64,000 nt of DNA, from positions 169,574,615-169,638,614 of the forward strand of contig NC_092858.1 in NCBI RefSeq assembly GCF_032062135.1, read 5' to 3'. Source of the DNA: Pyxicephalus adspersus. Lineage: Eukaryota; Chordata; Amphibia; Anura; Pyxicephalidae. This document shows, one piece after another, positions 12,001-19,239 of the stretch; the stretch's first letter is position 1; every line of letters begins with the position of its first letter. The notes beneath the pieces are model-generated. The model worked only from the letters and a program-made list of their open reading frames with translations, had not been told where the DNA came from and did not search any database. The translations under genes were made by a program, and so were the position numbers.

Positions 12001-15000
12001 ACTTAATTCATTAAACCTTTTCACCATTTGATGTCTGACTTTCTGCTCATATTTCTATGCTCATGGGTAAAACCTAATGGTTTGTGGGATGCATGCCTTG
12101 TATGTCTACCACCTTTTTCTCTATCTGTTTTCTAATGTTTTTGTTGAGTTTGCTTACCCTTTATAGTATCATTTTCTTAAAAAGTTCTACAAGCATAGAT
12201 CTTTTTCCCAGACAGAGAAGGAAAAACCTGTGCAATGTGTGCATCAAAACACTCATTCCCCCATGTCAGCAGAAATGGGTGGCAGTAACAGACCAGGAGA
12301 TAAGGGTCACTTGCCAAAATTGCTTAATCCGCTAATCAAGTCCTTCCTAGGTTAATTTGGTAACATGCGACAGCGATCTTGCTTTGAAGATTTTGGACTA
12401 TGTCTGTGACAATGTGTGTATGCATATATGGTATTCACCCAAAAGAGCATCTCCAAGGTAAAGTACTAAAGTTTAAAAAGAAAATCAGACTTGCAATTGG
12501 CATTTTACTAATTAATCATAGAGGTGTTCAACAGGGTTGAGGTCAGGGGTCCCTTCACACAAAACTCAAACCATAGCTTGCTTTGTAGATAGGGGCACAC
12601 ATGCTGGAAAGGAATAGGGATTTACCAAACTGGTGCCAGACTATTGTATGTATACTGTGGTATTGCCAGAAGCCTTTATTGGAAACATCTGAACTCATTC
12701 ATCAGATCATTCATCTCACTCATCAGATACATTCAGAGAATGTCAATCAGACTGTAAAATGTATGACTAGAATAGACTTATGATACAATTTATAATGGAT
12801 GACACTGATTGATTCACAGAAAACAATAAGCCAATGTCTAGTCCCTCATCCACTTGGCTTATACATTGACAGGACTTCTCGCCTACAAAAGGCAAGTTCC
12901 AGGGTTGTGAGAACATTGGGCCTGATTTATTGAAGCTCTCCAAGCCTGGAAAAGTCAGACTATCCTGGGAGATCCTGGGTGTTTCAGCAAACCTAGAATG
13001 GATTTCTTAAAAATCATTTGCTAATGTTTTCAGATCTGGACCAAATCCATTCTACGTTTGCTCAATTACCCAGGATCTCCCATGAAAATCTATCCTCTCC
13101 AGGCTTTAGAGAACTTTAATAAATGAGGCCTATATATAACTCACCTTGTGACCATCATCACAGAAGAATATGACTTATTAGCAAATCTGATCATTCATTG
13201 TTTTGGAAGCAGTGACAATACTTTTTCTCCAAACACTCACTAGACTTCTGATGGCATAAACACCGGCGATATGAAGCTCTGCTCTTCCACATAGGCCTTA
13301 CGGAGCCTGGCACCCAGGTTGAACATCTGCTGCATCCCAATGGTGGTGAGCTGTCCTGGGAAGGTGCCACCCTGTGAGGGGAAACAAAATACAGTAACAT
13401 GTACAATGCTACAAATTATTTTAATATTTGCCTTCCATTTTCCTCCTTTCTAGCAACATTCTAATTAAATTTTTTAAAAATACTTTCAATTTTCATTACA
13501 TTCCATATTTTAGACCTCTTGAGATCATCGACTCTCTGTGCTTCAGTCTCAGGTGTTCAAATGAGATGAGGAATTGACTGTTTCAGTCTCAGGTATCAAA
13601 CAATACAATCGCAGCATTCCCTGCTAATCAGTACCGTGTCTATCCACTTGTAATGGATCAATGGTAGACCCTGATATCTCTTAGAGCAGGGGTACCCAAC
13701 ACTTTGATCGCGATCTACTGGTCGATCGTAAAGGCAACTCATGTCGATTGTGACGCCCTGCCTTACCCCTCATGTAAAAATCTAGGATTGGTAAAGGGTT
13801 GTAGTCCTGCTGTATGGTAGGGATGCTAGGGATGTATTTGTCAGACAACACCAGAAACTTTGCGTCCTTCACTCCAGGACGCTTTCCTATTGGTCCCTTA
13901 GGTCTCCGTACAGTGCAATAAGAGCGGGGAGAGGAGTTATGTTCCTGGTGAACGGAGCGGATAAAACAGAACTGTGCGTGCGTGAGAAGGCTTGTGTAAC
14001 AGTGGGGAGGGAGGCAGAGAGGGCGGGAGGGCAGTCTGAGGTGAGCAGTGCTGGGAGGCCAAGTCAGTTCTGACTCGGGGTCAGTGTTCAATTGCCGAGA
14101 TACTATTGTACAGATTAGCAGTTCATTATCTTGTGCAGCACGTCATTCCCCTATGACAGGTGAACTGTAGCTTTCCTGTCACTATAGTCTTGTAGTGCAA
14201 TGTTCTGCCATTCAATGTCTCATTAGCTCCAGTCACTTCTGTGTGGTATACTTGGTATATATATGAATAAATATATGTTCAGCATTTTTAAAGTTGGTAG
14301 ATCATTTTTAAACCCTGACGTTGAAGAACTACAACACCCAGAATCCCATGACAGGTGAAATGATTCCAAAGACACCAAGAAGCAGAAACAAGAAATTTGC
14401 ACAAAGAGGATACAGTAATAGAAACAGAAGTATAAATCCTTCTGCATTCTGTTTATAAGAAAAAAAAATGAGGTGCTCAGTTTTAAACATGGCCTGATAT
14501 TAGAGAACAGACTGTGACCAAGAATTTTCTGTCGTATCCAGAACAGAAAAAGTGTCACCATTGCTTGTTGGCCCACCTAACTCATGGGACATTAAGGCTA
14601 CATACACACGTCAGATTTTTGTTGTTGGAAAGGATCTTTCAGGATTAATGACATCAGACCCTGAAAAATGAATGATTGAGCACTGCACATAAAGTGCGAT
14701 TCTGCTCGATGGACAGGGGAGGGGGAGAACGTCAAAGCGGCACCCTGCTGCACTCTCTCCCCTGCACGTTCATTATGATCGTTCGTCAATCTGCCAGGAC
14801 AGATCAACGAACTTCGTGGGACGAGCGCTGTACACACGCCAGATTCTTATCTGATATCAGCCCTGAGACCATTTATCAGACGAGAATCATCTGTTGTGTA
14901 GGTAGCCTAACATGTTCTTCCTATGGTCTGTAGTGATTTACCTTGAGCTTGTGAGATCGGTACCGTTCCTCGAATGGTGATGGGGGTCTGGGCCCGCCCT

Positions 15001-16825
15001 GTAGATCTGTGACTGTATATTGGAACTGAGTGTGTGCGGGAGCTTCGAGCAGAGTTGGCGACCATTCCACCTATAATAGAAAACAAACCACAAGAAACGC
15101 CACTTTAGTCATGTTATAGGGATGGCATCAGCCACAGAAGTTACCAGATCTAGGTGGAGATTATGTTCTACTTTTAATAACCCACAATCATGTCGGTGAA
15201 TATCGCAGAAAATGACAGGCGATGTTCCTTCTGCAAAAATCTCCCCCACCTGCCTGATGGCTCTGCATATCTGGCAAAAAGCTAAGCTGTGAATTTACAG
15301 GATACCCAACAATCCCAGCTACCCCTCTGCATGCCAGGAATGAATGAAATCCCACCTATGTCATCTCAGCCAATGGCCATCTTGATTGGCCAGGCTGGGA
15401 TGATGTAACTGTGGGGCATGGGTCCAGGATTGTTTTCATTCAGTCCCAGCAAACACCGGATATTCTGGCAACCAACGCTGAGCTGGAATAACAGGCAATC
15501 AGGCAGGTAAAAAACCTTATTGCAAGACCTACTGATCACTTCCTCACTCATAACCTCATCACACGTCCGGCTCCACGACATTTCTAGCACTGCCCCGACT
15601 CTCTGGAATGGTCTTCCTCGCCCTATTCACCTTGCTCCTACTTTCGGCTCATTAAAAGAGCCCCTAAAACCCAACACTTCAACCTCACCTTCCCCTCTTC
15701 TTCTGTCTCTTATGCCATTGCTACTTCCCACCATTCCATATCCCCTCACTTTCTAGATTGTAAGCTCTTCGGGGCAGGGTCCTCTCCTCCTCTTGTGTCA
15801 CAGTCTGTATCTGTCTGTCATTTGCAACCCCTATTAAATGTACAGGGCTGCGTAATATGTTAGTGCTATATAAGCACTGTTTATTATTATTATAATAATA
15901 TTAAAAGGGACATCATCTCTCCTTTTCTGCAATAATACCCCGCCTGATCCAAACTTGTGGAACTTTAATTCCGCTTTAAGCTGACTAGGTTCTGATAATA
16001 CCATTCATCTGGCTATCCCTGGTTTCGGTACTTAGAACAAGCATGTGGCTAGTGACTAGGAAACATCATATACAGTTTCACATATCTTTTGCATGATACT
16101 TATACTCCTTGACAAATTCCTCTATAACCACTAGATAGCGCTGCAGAACCACACCTGTATATTCTTATTATAAAGAGGAATTATATGGGAACCAATCACA
16201 AAACGAAATGAGAAGCATCAGATTGATGTGACAATCCTGCACTTCCTGGGACCTGAACCATTCCAGGGAGATGTGAGGACATTCATAATGAATACCCTGA
16301 TGTAATACATAGCCAAAAACACCATTTCCAGGTAATTGGGGGGGATGGGGGCATTAATCTGCTGCTTCTCCCTGCGTGGACTAAGCATAGGACTCTATCT
16401 GCCCAATCAGATTCTCTCCCACAGTATACAATTTTGCCACATGCAGAGATAAATGAGCTTGCATGTGGGAAAGCAGCCACAGATTGAGAGCCTTCCTCCT
16501 GCTGCAGAGAAGCTGTATGGAAGCAGTGGCCTCTCCGCGAAGGCTGGACACGCCCCCTGTTGAGTCAGACCTCTCATGAGTAGAGGTGGTAGTGGGTTAT
16601 ATGCCGGCATGTGCCTTCACTTCCTACCTGCTGGCTGTGAGGAATGGGCTTCAGAGGGGTCCGGGCCCCATGACGAAACACCACTTGCACCAATTTCAGT
16701 TCATACTCCTGCCCCACGCCACTCATCTGTGCGGAATCCTTCTTCACTTCAGCCAGAGCACCCCTCTTCCTGTGCAGGCAATAAACCACAGACCCCAAAA
16801 GACCGGCACGGAGCCACGCACTCAT
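129..16825 (-). CDS. ACP6: ACP6, lysophosphatidic acid phosphatase type 6 (multi-exon gene, span of coding exons)
   Basis: Histidine acid phosphatase family. The mammalian enzyme hydrolyses lysophosphatidic acid to monoacylglycerol and is mitochondrial (family knowledge). Nine coding exons on the minus strand were recognised: 16628-16825, 14942-15070, 13241-13371, 10611-10690, 9238-9325, 3970-4070, 2948-3043, 1815-1980 and 129-269. All have AG/GT borders and compatible phases. Together they give 1,130 nt including the stop. One exon of length 3n+1 between 9238 and 4070 is required but was not identified; with a human-sized exon the protein would be about 420 residues, against 428 in human. 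The nucleophile motif RHGARTP is at residues 51-57, and the catalytic His-Asp pair is in the ASHDVT motif of the 1815-1980 exon. The N-terminus is basic and hydrophobic, fitting a mitochondrial leader. GJA5 lies next door in the same orientation, as in mammals. The identification is secure; the completeness of the gene is not. Confidence 0.95.
723..951. mobile_element. hAT-like non-autonomous DNA transposon (MITE)
   Basis: The ends are inverted: CAGTGGTTCCCAACC on the left and GGTTGGGGGCCACTG on the right. Flanking 8-mers CTCTAGAA (715-722) and ATCTAGAA (952-959) match at seven of eight positions, which fits the 8-bp target duplication of hAT elements. It holds no transposase frame. Confidence 0.8.
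960..1814. other. ACP6 last intron, remainder
   Basis: No exon or recognisable repeat family apart from a short GA-rich run at about 1630-1665. Likewise 1981-2947 holds only intronic sequence with no feature I can support. Confidence 0.5.
1815..1980 (-). CDS. ACP6: ACP6 coding exon 9 (catalytic His-Asp)
   Basis: The acceptor is TTATTTCCAG and the donor GTAAGT at 1814. The exon reads [40 protein letters not shown], matching human [20 protein letters not shown]. The His-Asp dipeptide is the proton donor site of the family. At 166 nt it ends in phase 0. Confidence 0.96.
2948..3043 (-). CDS. ACP6: ACP6 coding exon 8
   Basis: The acceptor is GTACCGTAG and the donor a weak GTACAC at 2947. The exon reads [32 protein letters not shown], matching human [20 protein letters not shown]. 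At 96 nt it ends in phase 2. Confidence 0.93.
3152..3478. repeat. Dispersed repeat 'AAAGCAGAACTAAA' family, copy 1
   Basis: It begins TTTAAAGCAGAACTAAACCC and ends with the inverted form AAAGTGGAACGTCCATTCAGCTTTA. Related copies lie near 7672-8030, 15240-15985 (interrupted), 28760-29216 and 31463-31795. The inverted ends suggest a short DNA transposon. It sits in the ACP6 intron between the exons at 2948-3043 and 3970-4070. Confidence 0.6.
3970..4070 (-). CDS. ACP6: ACP6 coding exon 7 (numbered by human exon order)
   Basis: The acceptor is TCTCTGTAG and the donor GTGAGT at 3969. The exon reads [33 protein letters not shown], matching the human [21 protein letters not shown] stretch. It is 101 nt, starting in phase 0 and ending in phase 2. 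It is the most diverged of the recognised exons. Confidence 0.88.
4340..4640 (-). mobile_element. tRNA-derived SINE, reverse copy
   Basis: Read on the minus strand it has a tRNA-like head with a B-box-like AGGTTCAGGTCTC and the motif ATGGAGTTTGCAGGTTCT. Next come a CATGCAGTTAGG segment, an ATTGTGAGCCCC segment and the tail ACAGCACTGCATAATATG (diverged). It forms an inverted pair with 4790-5075. Confidence 0.75.
4790..5075 (+). mobile_element. tRNA-derived SINE, forward copy
   Basis: The head is TTTGCAGCACTAGGTCC, with B box AGGTTCGGATCTC at about 4815-4827. Next come ATGGAGTTTGCAGGTTCTC, TAGATTGTGAGCTCC and the tail TACAGCGCTGCGTAATATG, ending in a short AATATTAATATAAATAA run. The tail is the same one used by the L2-type LINE copies in this window. 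Confidence 0.8.
5660..5805. repeat. Fragments of the 'GTGGTCAGTGGGAAGAATG' repeat
   Basis: Short degenerate units such as ACTGGTGGGAAGGGAATG and TTGGTGATAATTGGGAGAATG recur here and again at 6060-6135 (GTGGTCAGTGGGAGGAAAG). They resemble the units of the minisatellite at 45.5-46.4 kb. Confidence 0.45.
5867..6028 (+). mobile_element. L2-type LINE 3' end with (AAT)n tail
   Basis: AGATTGTAAGCTCTTCAGGG, then TCATTTGCAACCCCTAT and TGTACAGCACTGCATAATATG, then TATATAAATACTG and about a dozen AAT units. The layout matches the 3' UTR of CR1/L2 LINEs, which end in short tandem repeats. It is 5'-truncated. Confidence 0.75.
6188..6235. repeat. Fragment of the 'TTGCTCATTGCTCAAG...AACCTCTGGAGGAAC' repeat
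   Basis: It matches one end of the family with long copies at 28268-28530, 37740-37918, 38812-39112, 43598-43848 and 62120-62370. Confidence 0.5.
6395..6615. mobile_element. Palindromic MITE, copy 1
   Basis: The two halves are near-perfect inverted copies: GATCCAGCAAACCTGGAATG near the middle-left and the reverse, AGGTTTGCTGGATCACCC, on the right. The outer ends are CTCCAAGGCTGGAGAAGAT and ATCCTCTCCAGCCTTGGGGAG. It could fold into one long hairpin. Confidence 0.8.
6640..7670. other. ACP6 intron 5-7, region without recognised features
   Basis: Both strands were searched for the missing ACP6 exon and nothing was found. A pseudo-exon with a TAG acceptor and a GTAAGT donor on the minus strand (about 6967-7044) has the wrong phase and no family similarity. 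Confidence 0.45.
7672..8030. repeat. 'AAAGCAGAACTAAA' family, copy 2
   Basis: It shares TGCATGCTCACC, GGCAGTTGC-type and TTGCAATCAGGAAGGTAAAG segments with copies at 3.2 and 15.3 kb. The ends are poorly preserved. Confidence 0.45.
8095..8398. mobile_element. Short DNA transposon, GATCGTTC-rich family, copy 1
   Basis: It carries the family's internal segment (GAGCAACGATCATAATGAAAG, then a GGGGAAAGAGCACAGCG block and TCTCCCCCTCCCCTCTCCAT) and ends ACGTGTGTACATAGCC followed by TAA. Other copies are at 14590-14912, 18957-19238 and 20568-20856. Confidence 0.65.
8545..8868 (-). mobile_element. L2-type LINE 3' end, reverse, with remnant of reverse-transcriptase C-terminus
   Basis: On the minus strand the 3' end of a decayed coding region reads roughly TGGTCTTCCTTGTCCTATTC and GCTCCTACTTTCTGCTCATT. 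It is followed by AGATTGTAAGCTCTTCTGGG and the tail TACAGTGCTACGTAATATG with TATATAAATACTG. A 3' part of the same coding frame is clearer at 15520-15756. Confidence 0.7.
9238..9325 (-). CDS. ACP6: ACP6 coding exon 5
   Basis: The acceptor is TTTCTACACAG and the donor GTGAGT at 9237. The exon reads [20 protein letters not shown] then GCQDLKHLT, matching human [20 protein letters not shown]. At 88 nt it ends in phase 2, so the next coding exon cannot be the phase-0 exon at 3970-4070. Confidence 0.95.
9590..9660 (+). mobile_element. Short L2-type LINE/SINE tail
   Basis: AATGTACAGCGCTGCGTAATA, then TGTTGGTACTATATAAATTC, ending in an A/T-rich run. Only the terminal 60-70 bases are present. Confidence 0.6.
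9661..10610. other. ACP6 intron 4-5, remainder
   Basis: No supported feature. An open frame on the minus strand at 9514-9924 overlaps the repeat tail, shows no family resemblance, and is not called. Confidence 0.4.
10611..10690 (-). CDS. ACP6: ACP6 coding exon 4
   Basis: The acceptor is CTGTTTCAG and the donor GTCAGT at 10610. The exon reads [20 protein letters not shown] then YQQKQN, nearly identical to human [20 protein letters not shown]. The RST motif is part of the phosphate-binding pocket in this family. At 80 nt it ends in phase 1. Confidence 0.96.
11615..11880 (-). mobile_element. L2-type LINE 3' end, reverse
   Basis: TTTATTATTAATATTAAACAG, then CAGCGCTGTACATTAAATAG, CAGACAGATACAGACAGTGA and GAAGAGCTTACAATCTAG are the reverse of the LINE 3' UTR. 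The region to 11880 continues into the end of the decayed coding part. A run of about 20 T lies just outside at 11442-11461. Confidence 0.7.
11881..12915. other. ACP6 intron 3-4, remainder
   Basis: No exon or repeat family recognised. Several short open frames (for example at 12084-12335) have no recognisable product. Confidence 0.4.
12916..13133. mobile_element. Palindromic MITE, copy 2
   Basis: GGGCCTGATTTATTGAAGC and CTCCAAGCCTGGAAAAG on the left mirror TATCCTCTCCAGGCTTTAG and AATAAATGAGGCC on the right. The centre is more diverged than in copy 1. Confidence 0.75.
13241..13371 (-). CDS. ACP6: ACP6 coding exon 3
   Basis: The acceptor is CCTCACAG and the donor is GTGAGT at 13240. The exon reads [38 protein letters not shown] and then MPSEV, matching human [20 protein letters not shown]. 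At 131 nt it ends in phase 2, with TA completed by T of the next exon to give Tyr. Confidence 0.95.
13681..14100. mobile_element. Probable hAT-related repeat, one end visible
   Basis: It starts GCAGGGGTACCCAACACTTTG, then GATCGCGATCTACTGGTCGA, which resembles the left end of non-autonomous hAT elements. The expected mirror end was not found, so the right limit is uncertain. Confidence 0.4.
14328..14347 (+). promoter_or_regulatory. ZNF143-like site inside ACP6 intron
   Basis: ACTACAACACCCAGAATCCC matches the ZNF143/STAF core (ACTACA, then CCCAGAAT) at most positions. No promoter context is apparent around it. Confidence 0.35.
14590..14912. mobile_element. Short DNA transposon, GATCGTTC-rich family, copy 2
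   Basis: The ends are GGCTACATACACACGTCAG and GTTGTGTAGGTAGCC. They are inverted and flanked by TAA on both sides, which fits a three-base TWA duplication. The interior holds GGAAAGGATCTTTC and a GA-rich block. Confidence 0.7.
14942..15070 (-). CDS. ACP6: ACP6 coding exon 2 (43 codons)
   Basis: The acceptor is ...TATAG at 15071 and the donor GTAAAT at 14941. The reading is [20 protein letters not shown] followed by [17 protein letters not shown], closely matching human VEWNPQLLEV...QFDYTVTNLAGGP. Both ends are phase 0. Confidence 0.95.
15240..15500. repeat. 'AAAGCAGAACTAAA' family, copy 3, left part (split)
   Basis: TACAGGATACCCAACAATCCC, ATGCCAGGAATGAATGAAAT and CAACGCTGAGCTGGAATAAC match the reverse of copy 1. 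The copy resumes at about 15905 (CATCTCTCCTTTTCTGCAATA) and ends TGGAACTTTAATTCCGCTTTA near 15980. The LINE at 15520-15905 interrupts it. Confidence 0.65.
15520..15756 (+). pseudogene. C-terminal remnant of an L2/CR1-type LINE reverse transcriptase
   Basis: The frame contains [20 protein letters not shown] followed by [10 protein letters not shown]. This is the pattern that ends the ORF2 of CR1/L2/Rex-type LINEs (A-P-x-L-W-N-x-L-P ... F-K-x-x-L-K). It has no RT or nuclease domain, so it is a 5'-truncated dead copy. It leads straight into the 3' UTR at 15757-15905. Confidence 0.7.
15757..15905 (+). mobile_element. L2-type LINE 3' UTR with TTATTATTATAATAAT end
   Basis: AGATTGTAAGCTCTTCGGGG, TCTGTATCTGTCTGTCATTT and GTACAGGGCTGCGTAATATG, then a short A/T tandem tail. 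It is continuous with the coding remnant at 15520-15756, which identifies the origin of all the other copies of this tail in the window. Confidence 0.8.
16628..16825 (-). CDS. ACP6: ACP6 coding exon 1 (66 codons, catalytic RHGxRxP)
   Basis: The exon runs from the ATG at 16825 to a donor GTAGGA at 16627-16622. It encodes a positively charged, hydrophobic leader ([10 protein letters not shown]...VVYCLH, matching the human stretch LAYCLH), then [17 protein letters not shown], the histidine acid phosphatase signature with nucleophile His52. The start is chosen because the human protein aligns here and because genomic sequence just upstream has an in-frame TAG at 16835-16837. It ends in phase 0. 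A second Met at residue 34 is an unlikely start because it would drop the leader. Confidence 0.95.
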
Positions 16826-16834
16826 TGCGAAACT
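16826..16834 (-). promoter_or_regulatory. ACP6: Splice acceptor and 5' UTR start just upstream of the ACP6 ATG
   Basis: On the minus strand a pyrimidine-rich tract (TTCTATTTTTCCCCTCTAG, ending at 16835) is followed by nine bases and then the ATG. This looks like the end of an intron in the 5' UTR. It would join a first non-coding exon near 17.50-17.75 kb, where a GTGAGT donor sits at 17498-17493. Confidence 0.55.
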
Positions 16835-17490
16835 CTAGAGGGGAAAAATAGAACAACATCATCCAATGGCAACACACAGAGCTTCATCCTGCATGGCAAA
16901 GCTTACAACATGTGACAGTGTTTGGGACGACTGATTGGCTGCTCAGGCAGAAGGGGGAAAATCACATGACCCCCCATATGTAAAATGATAGTGACAACTG
17001 TCCCCTTTGCTCCTCCCCCAGCAGCTACAGAGGGTTTTGTAAGTGAGGGAGGAGCTTGGCCAGCAGAGCCAATATTTTAATAGGGGCACTTATGTGACAA
17101 CTAAGAGTCTCTCTTCACTTTAGAAAGATCCCCCTTCAGTTCCTGTGGTGTCACATTGACAGGAAGTGAAAGGAAATCTCCCCAGTGTGACACAGGCTAG
17201 CTATGAATATTTTCTGAACATTTAAAGAGATATGACAGTCACTTTGAAATCCCATGAACAGGAAGCTGCTTTCATAGAGAGATGGATAGTGCAAGAGGAC
17301 AAAGGACAATGTGCTGCCATAACACAGGTGAGGGGAGACATTGTAAAGTCAGGAAGCAATAAAAGGGGAATAAATGGAGGTGCAGCACAGCAGAAAGGGG
17401 CTGAGCTGTGTATAAAATCCTCACCCAAACCTATTTCCGGTGTCCAACCTGGGCAGAGGTGCTTCTGCTGGCTGATCCCCGAATCCTGGC
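16835..17490. other. Presumed 5' UTR intron of ACP6
   Basis: It holds a CCAAT element on the minus strand (CCAAT at 16932-16936). The stretch GACAGGAAGTGAAAGGAAATC near 17160 recurs in a similar form near 55930, so part of it is repeat-derived. Open frames on both strands here have no recognised product. Confidence 0.4.
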
Positions 17491-17770
17491 TCACTCACAC
17501 AGAACAGCTACAACACTGTCTCACTCAGTGGACTCTGAAAGGGGGCGCTGATAAGGGAGTTCTGGGTAGTGTAGTCCAGTAAGCCACTCTCTACAAATGC
17601 TAGCGAAGGAGCTCGCTATGCCTGGCAAACTACAACTCCCACAATGCACCGCTTTTCCCGGTCTCTGCCGGTCTCCTACGCTCTGGACACTAGAGCGCGA
17701 TGTTGTAGCGTGATCTTTTGTCTCCAAGACGGCTACAGCGCCGCCATTTTGTACGTGACAATTACATGAT
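17491..17770 (-). promoter_or_regulatory. Probable ACP6 promoter and first non-coding exon (ZNF143 and YY1 sites)
   Basis: This is a CpG-rich island in otherwise A+T-rich DNA. ACTACAACTCCCACAATGC at 17629-17647 is close to the ZNF143/STAF consensus. A second, reverse-oriented site lies at 17556-17578 (ACTACACTACCCAGAA on the minus strand). CAAAATGGCGGC at 17740-17751 on the minus strand is a YY1 site, which in housekeeping promoters often lies just downstream of the start in sense orientation. That would put transcription start near 17.76 kb, running toward ACP6. No TATA box was noted. Confidence 0.6.
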
Positions 17771-18239
17771 GCTAGGGGACCCTGCACTTCTTGTTTATAA
17801 AAACAATAAACACAATTTCATATTTTAATTAAAAAATAATTTCACTTTGTAAGACAAGTGCAATTAATATTTTATATACTGCCAGCACGTGCTTAAATGA
17901 AGCACACATCGTTACCCTTGACAACTGCAGTTATGATTCTGCTTCTTATATACTGTCTGTCTCATCCACTGCCACTCCAGACAGGGATGTCCCAGCAATC
18001 ACAATGTTTATAGTAGTGTTTTCGGGTTACCAAGTTACACTTTTTCTACCTAAAGCATTCAGGGATTCAGTTTACACTTTTTATAGTGTTTAATAAGTAA
18101 AAACAAACAAAAACAGTGCATAAACAATTACAGGAAAAAAAATCTCATCAAAGAAAAATAATGAGAATAAAATAAAAGAGAATAATGATGAAATATACTT
18201 GTCAAGTTGGTTTGCCTTGGTCCAGGTTGCTCGTACAAA

Positions 18240-18400
18240 GTTCTGTTGTTGTTAAGAGCCACTGGGCTTTCTGCAGCGCTCAATCTGTCAATGCCGTTGT
18301 CCTTAGCAACAAGATGATATCGGTGAAAGCTCCCTCCGCTACGAGGCTTTTTCTACGCCCAAGCATAAAGGAGGCACCGATAGAGCCGTCCAATCACAGG
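18240..18400 (+). promoter_or_regulatory. Possible second promoter element (RFX X-box-like, CCAAT)
   Basis: GTTGTCCTTAGCAAC at 18296-18310 resembles an X-box (inverted half-sites, one mismatch). A CCAAT box lies at 18390-18394 on the plus strand. The segment is less A+T-rich than its surroundings. No gene on the plus strand is visible downstream. Confidence 0.25.
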
Positions 18401-18956
18401 AGGGTGTAGGCAGATTTAAAAGGTGTGTTCACATGGTTTATGGTGCTTTGTGGACACACTTAGAATGTTTTTAATATAACCAGATTTATAATTCCATAAA
18501 TTCAGGTTTTATGAACTGCCAACCCCCAGATTATTGTTTAGTACAAAACATGCAGTCCAACAAGACCAAACTAGGCATGTCTGGGACTTATAGTTCACCA
18601 GAACAGGCTAAAGATGGTTTCCGGGCTTTTCTGAGGCCTAGAAGAATAATTCTTGGTCTCAAAAAACTCACAGTAATGATCCAGCTATGAATCAGCAATG
18701 TACAACTTTGTATAGAATTGTGTGATGGAAATATGGCGAATAATAATAAATGTGTTCCTGAATACAGCTCAGATGTCAGGCAGAGGCCAGTCCGTTATCC
18801 TTATCTGAGTTTTATTACACCTGGAGACACAAAAACTTTTACAATGCATGCTGTAAACTAGAAGGTCCGGAAGGGTGCATTGATGGGTTATCTGATGACA
18901 GAGAGGGGGAGGACATCTGATAAGGGAGAATTTATGTTCCATTGTCCATACTATTA

Positions 18957-19238
18957 AGCCGCATACACACATCCAATAATAGTCGTTGGGAAGGATCTTT
19001 CACGATCCTTTCCAACAACTAGCACTGCATGATGCATGAACGAGCGATGTACATACAGCACCGTTCTGCTCTATGGGGAGGGGGAGAGCGGCGGAGCAGC
19101 ACCCTACTGCGTCCTCTCCCCCTTCCCTTGCATTACGATCGTTAGTCCTCCATAGTCCATGGATCTGCCAGGACAGTCGTTTGCCCTCTGAGCCGATTAT
19201 CGGGCGAGTACCGTTGGACGTGTGTACGTAGCTTTAGA
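18957..19238. mobile_element. Short DNA transposon, GATCGTTC-rich family, copy 3
   Basis: The left end is AGCCGCATACACACATCC and the right end GTGTGTACGTAGCT, both bordered by TTA. It contains GGAAGGATCTTTCACGATCC and the GA-rich block. Confidence 0.7.
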
Positions 19239-19239
19239 C

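Noticed and set aside
17521..17787. 88-residue minus-strand open frame over the ACP6 promoter
   Set aside because: It overlaps the YY1 and ZNF143 sites and has no family resemblance. Open frames are common in GC-rich DNA.
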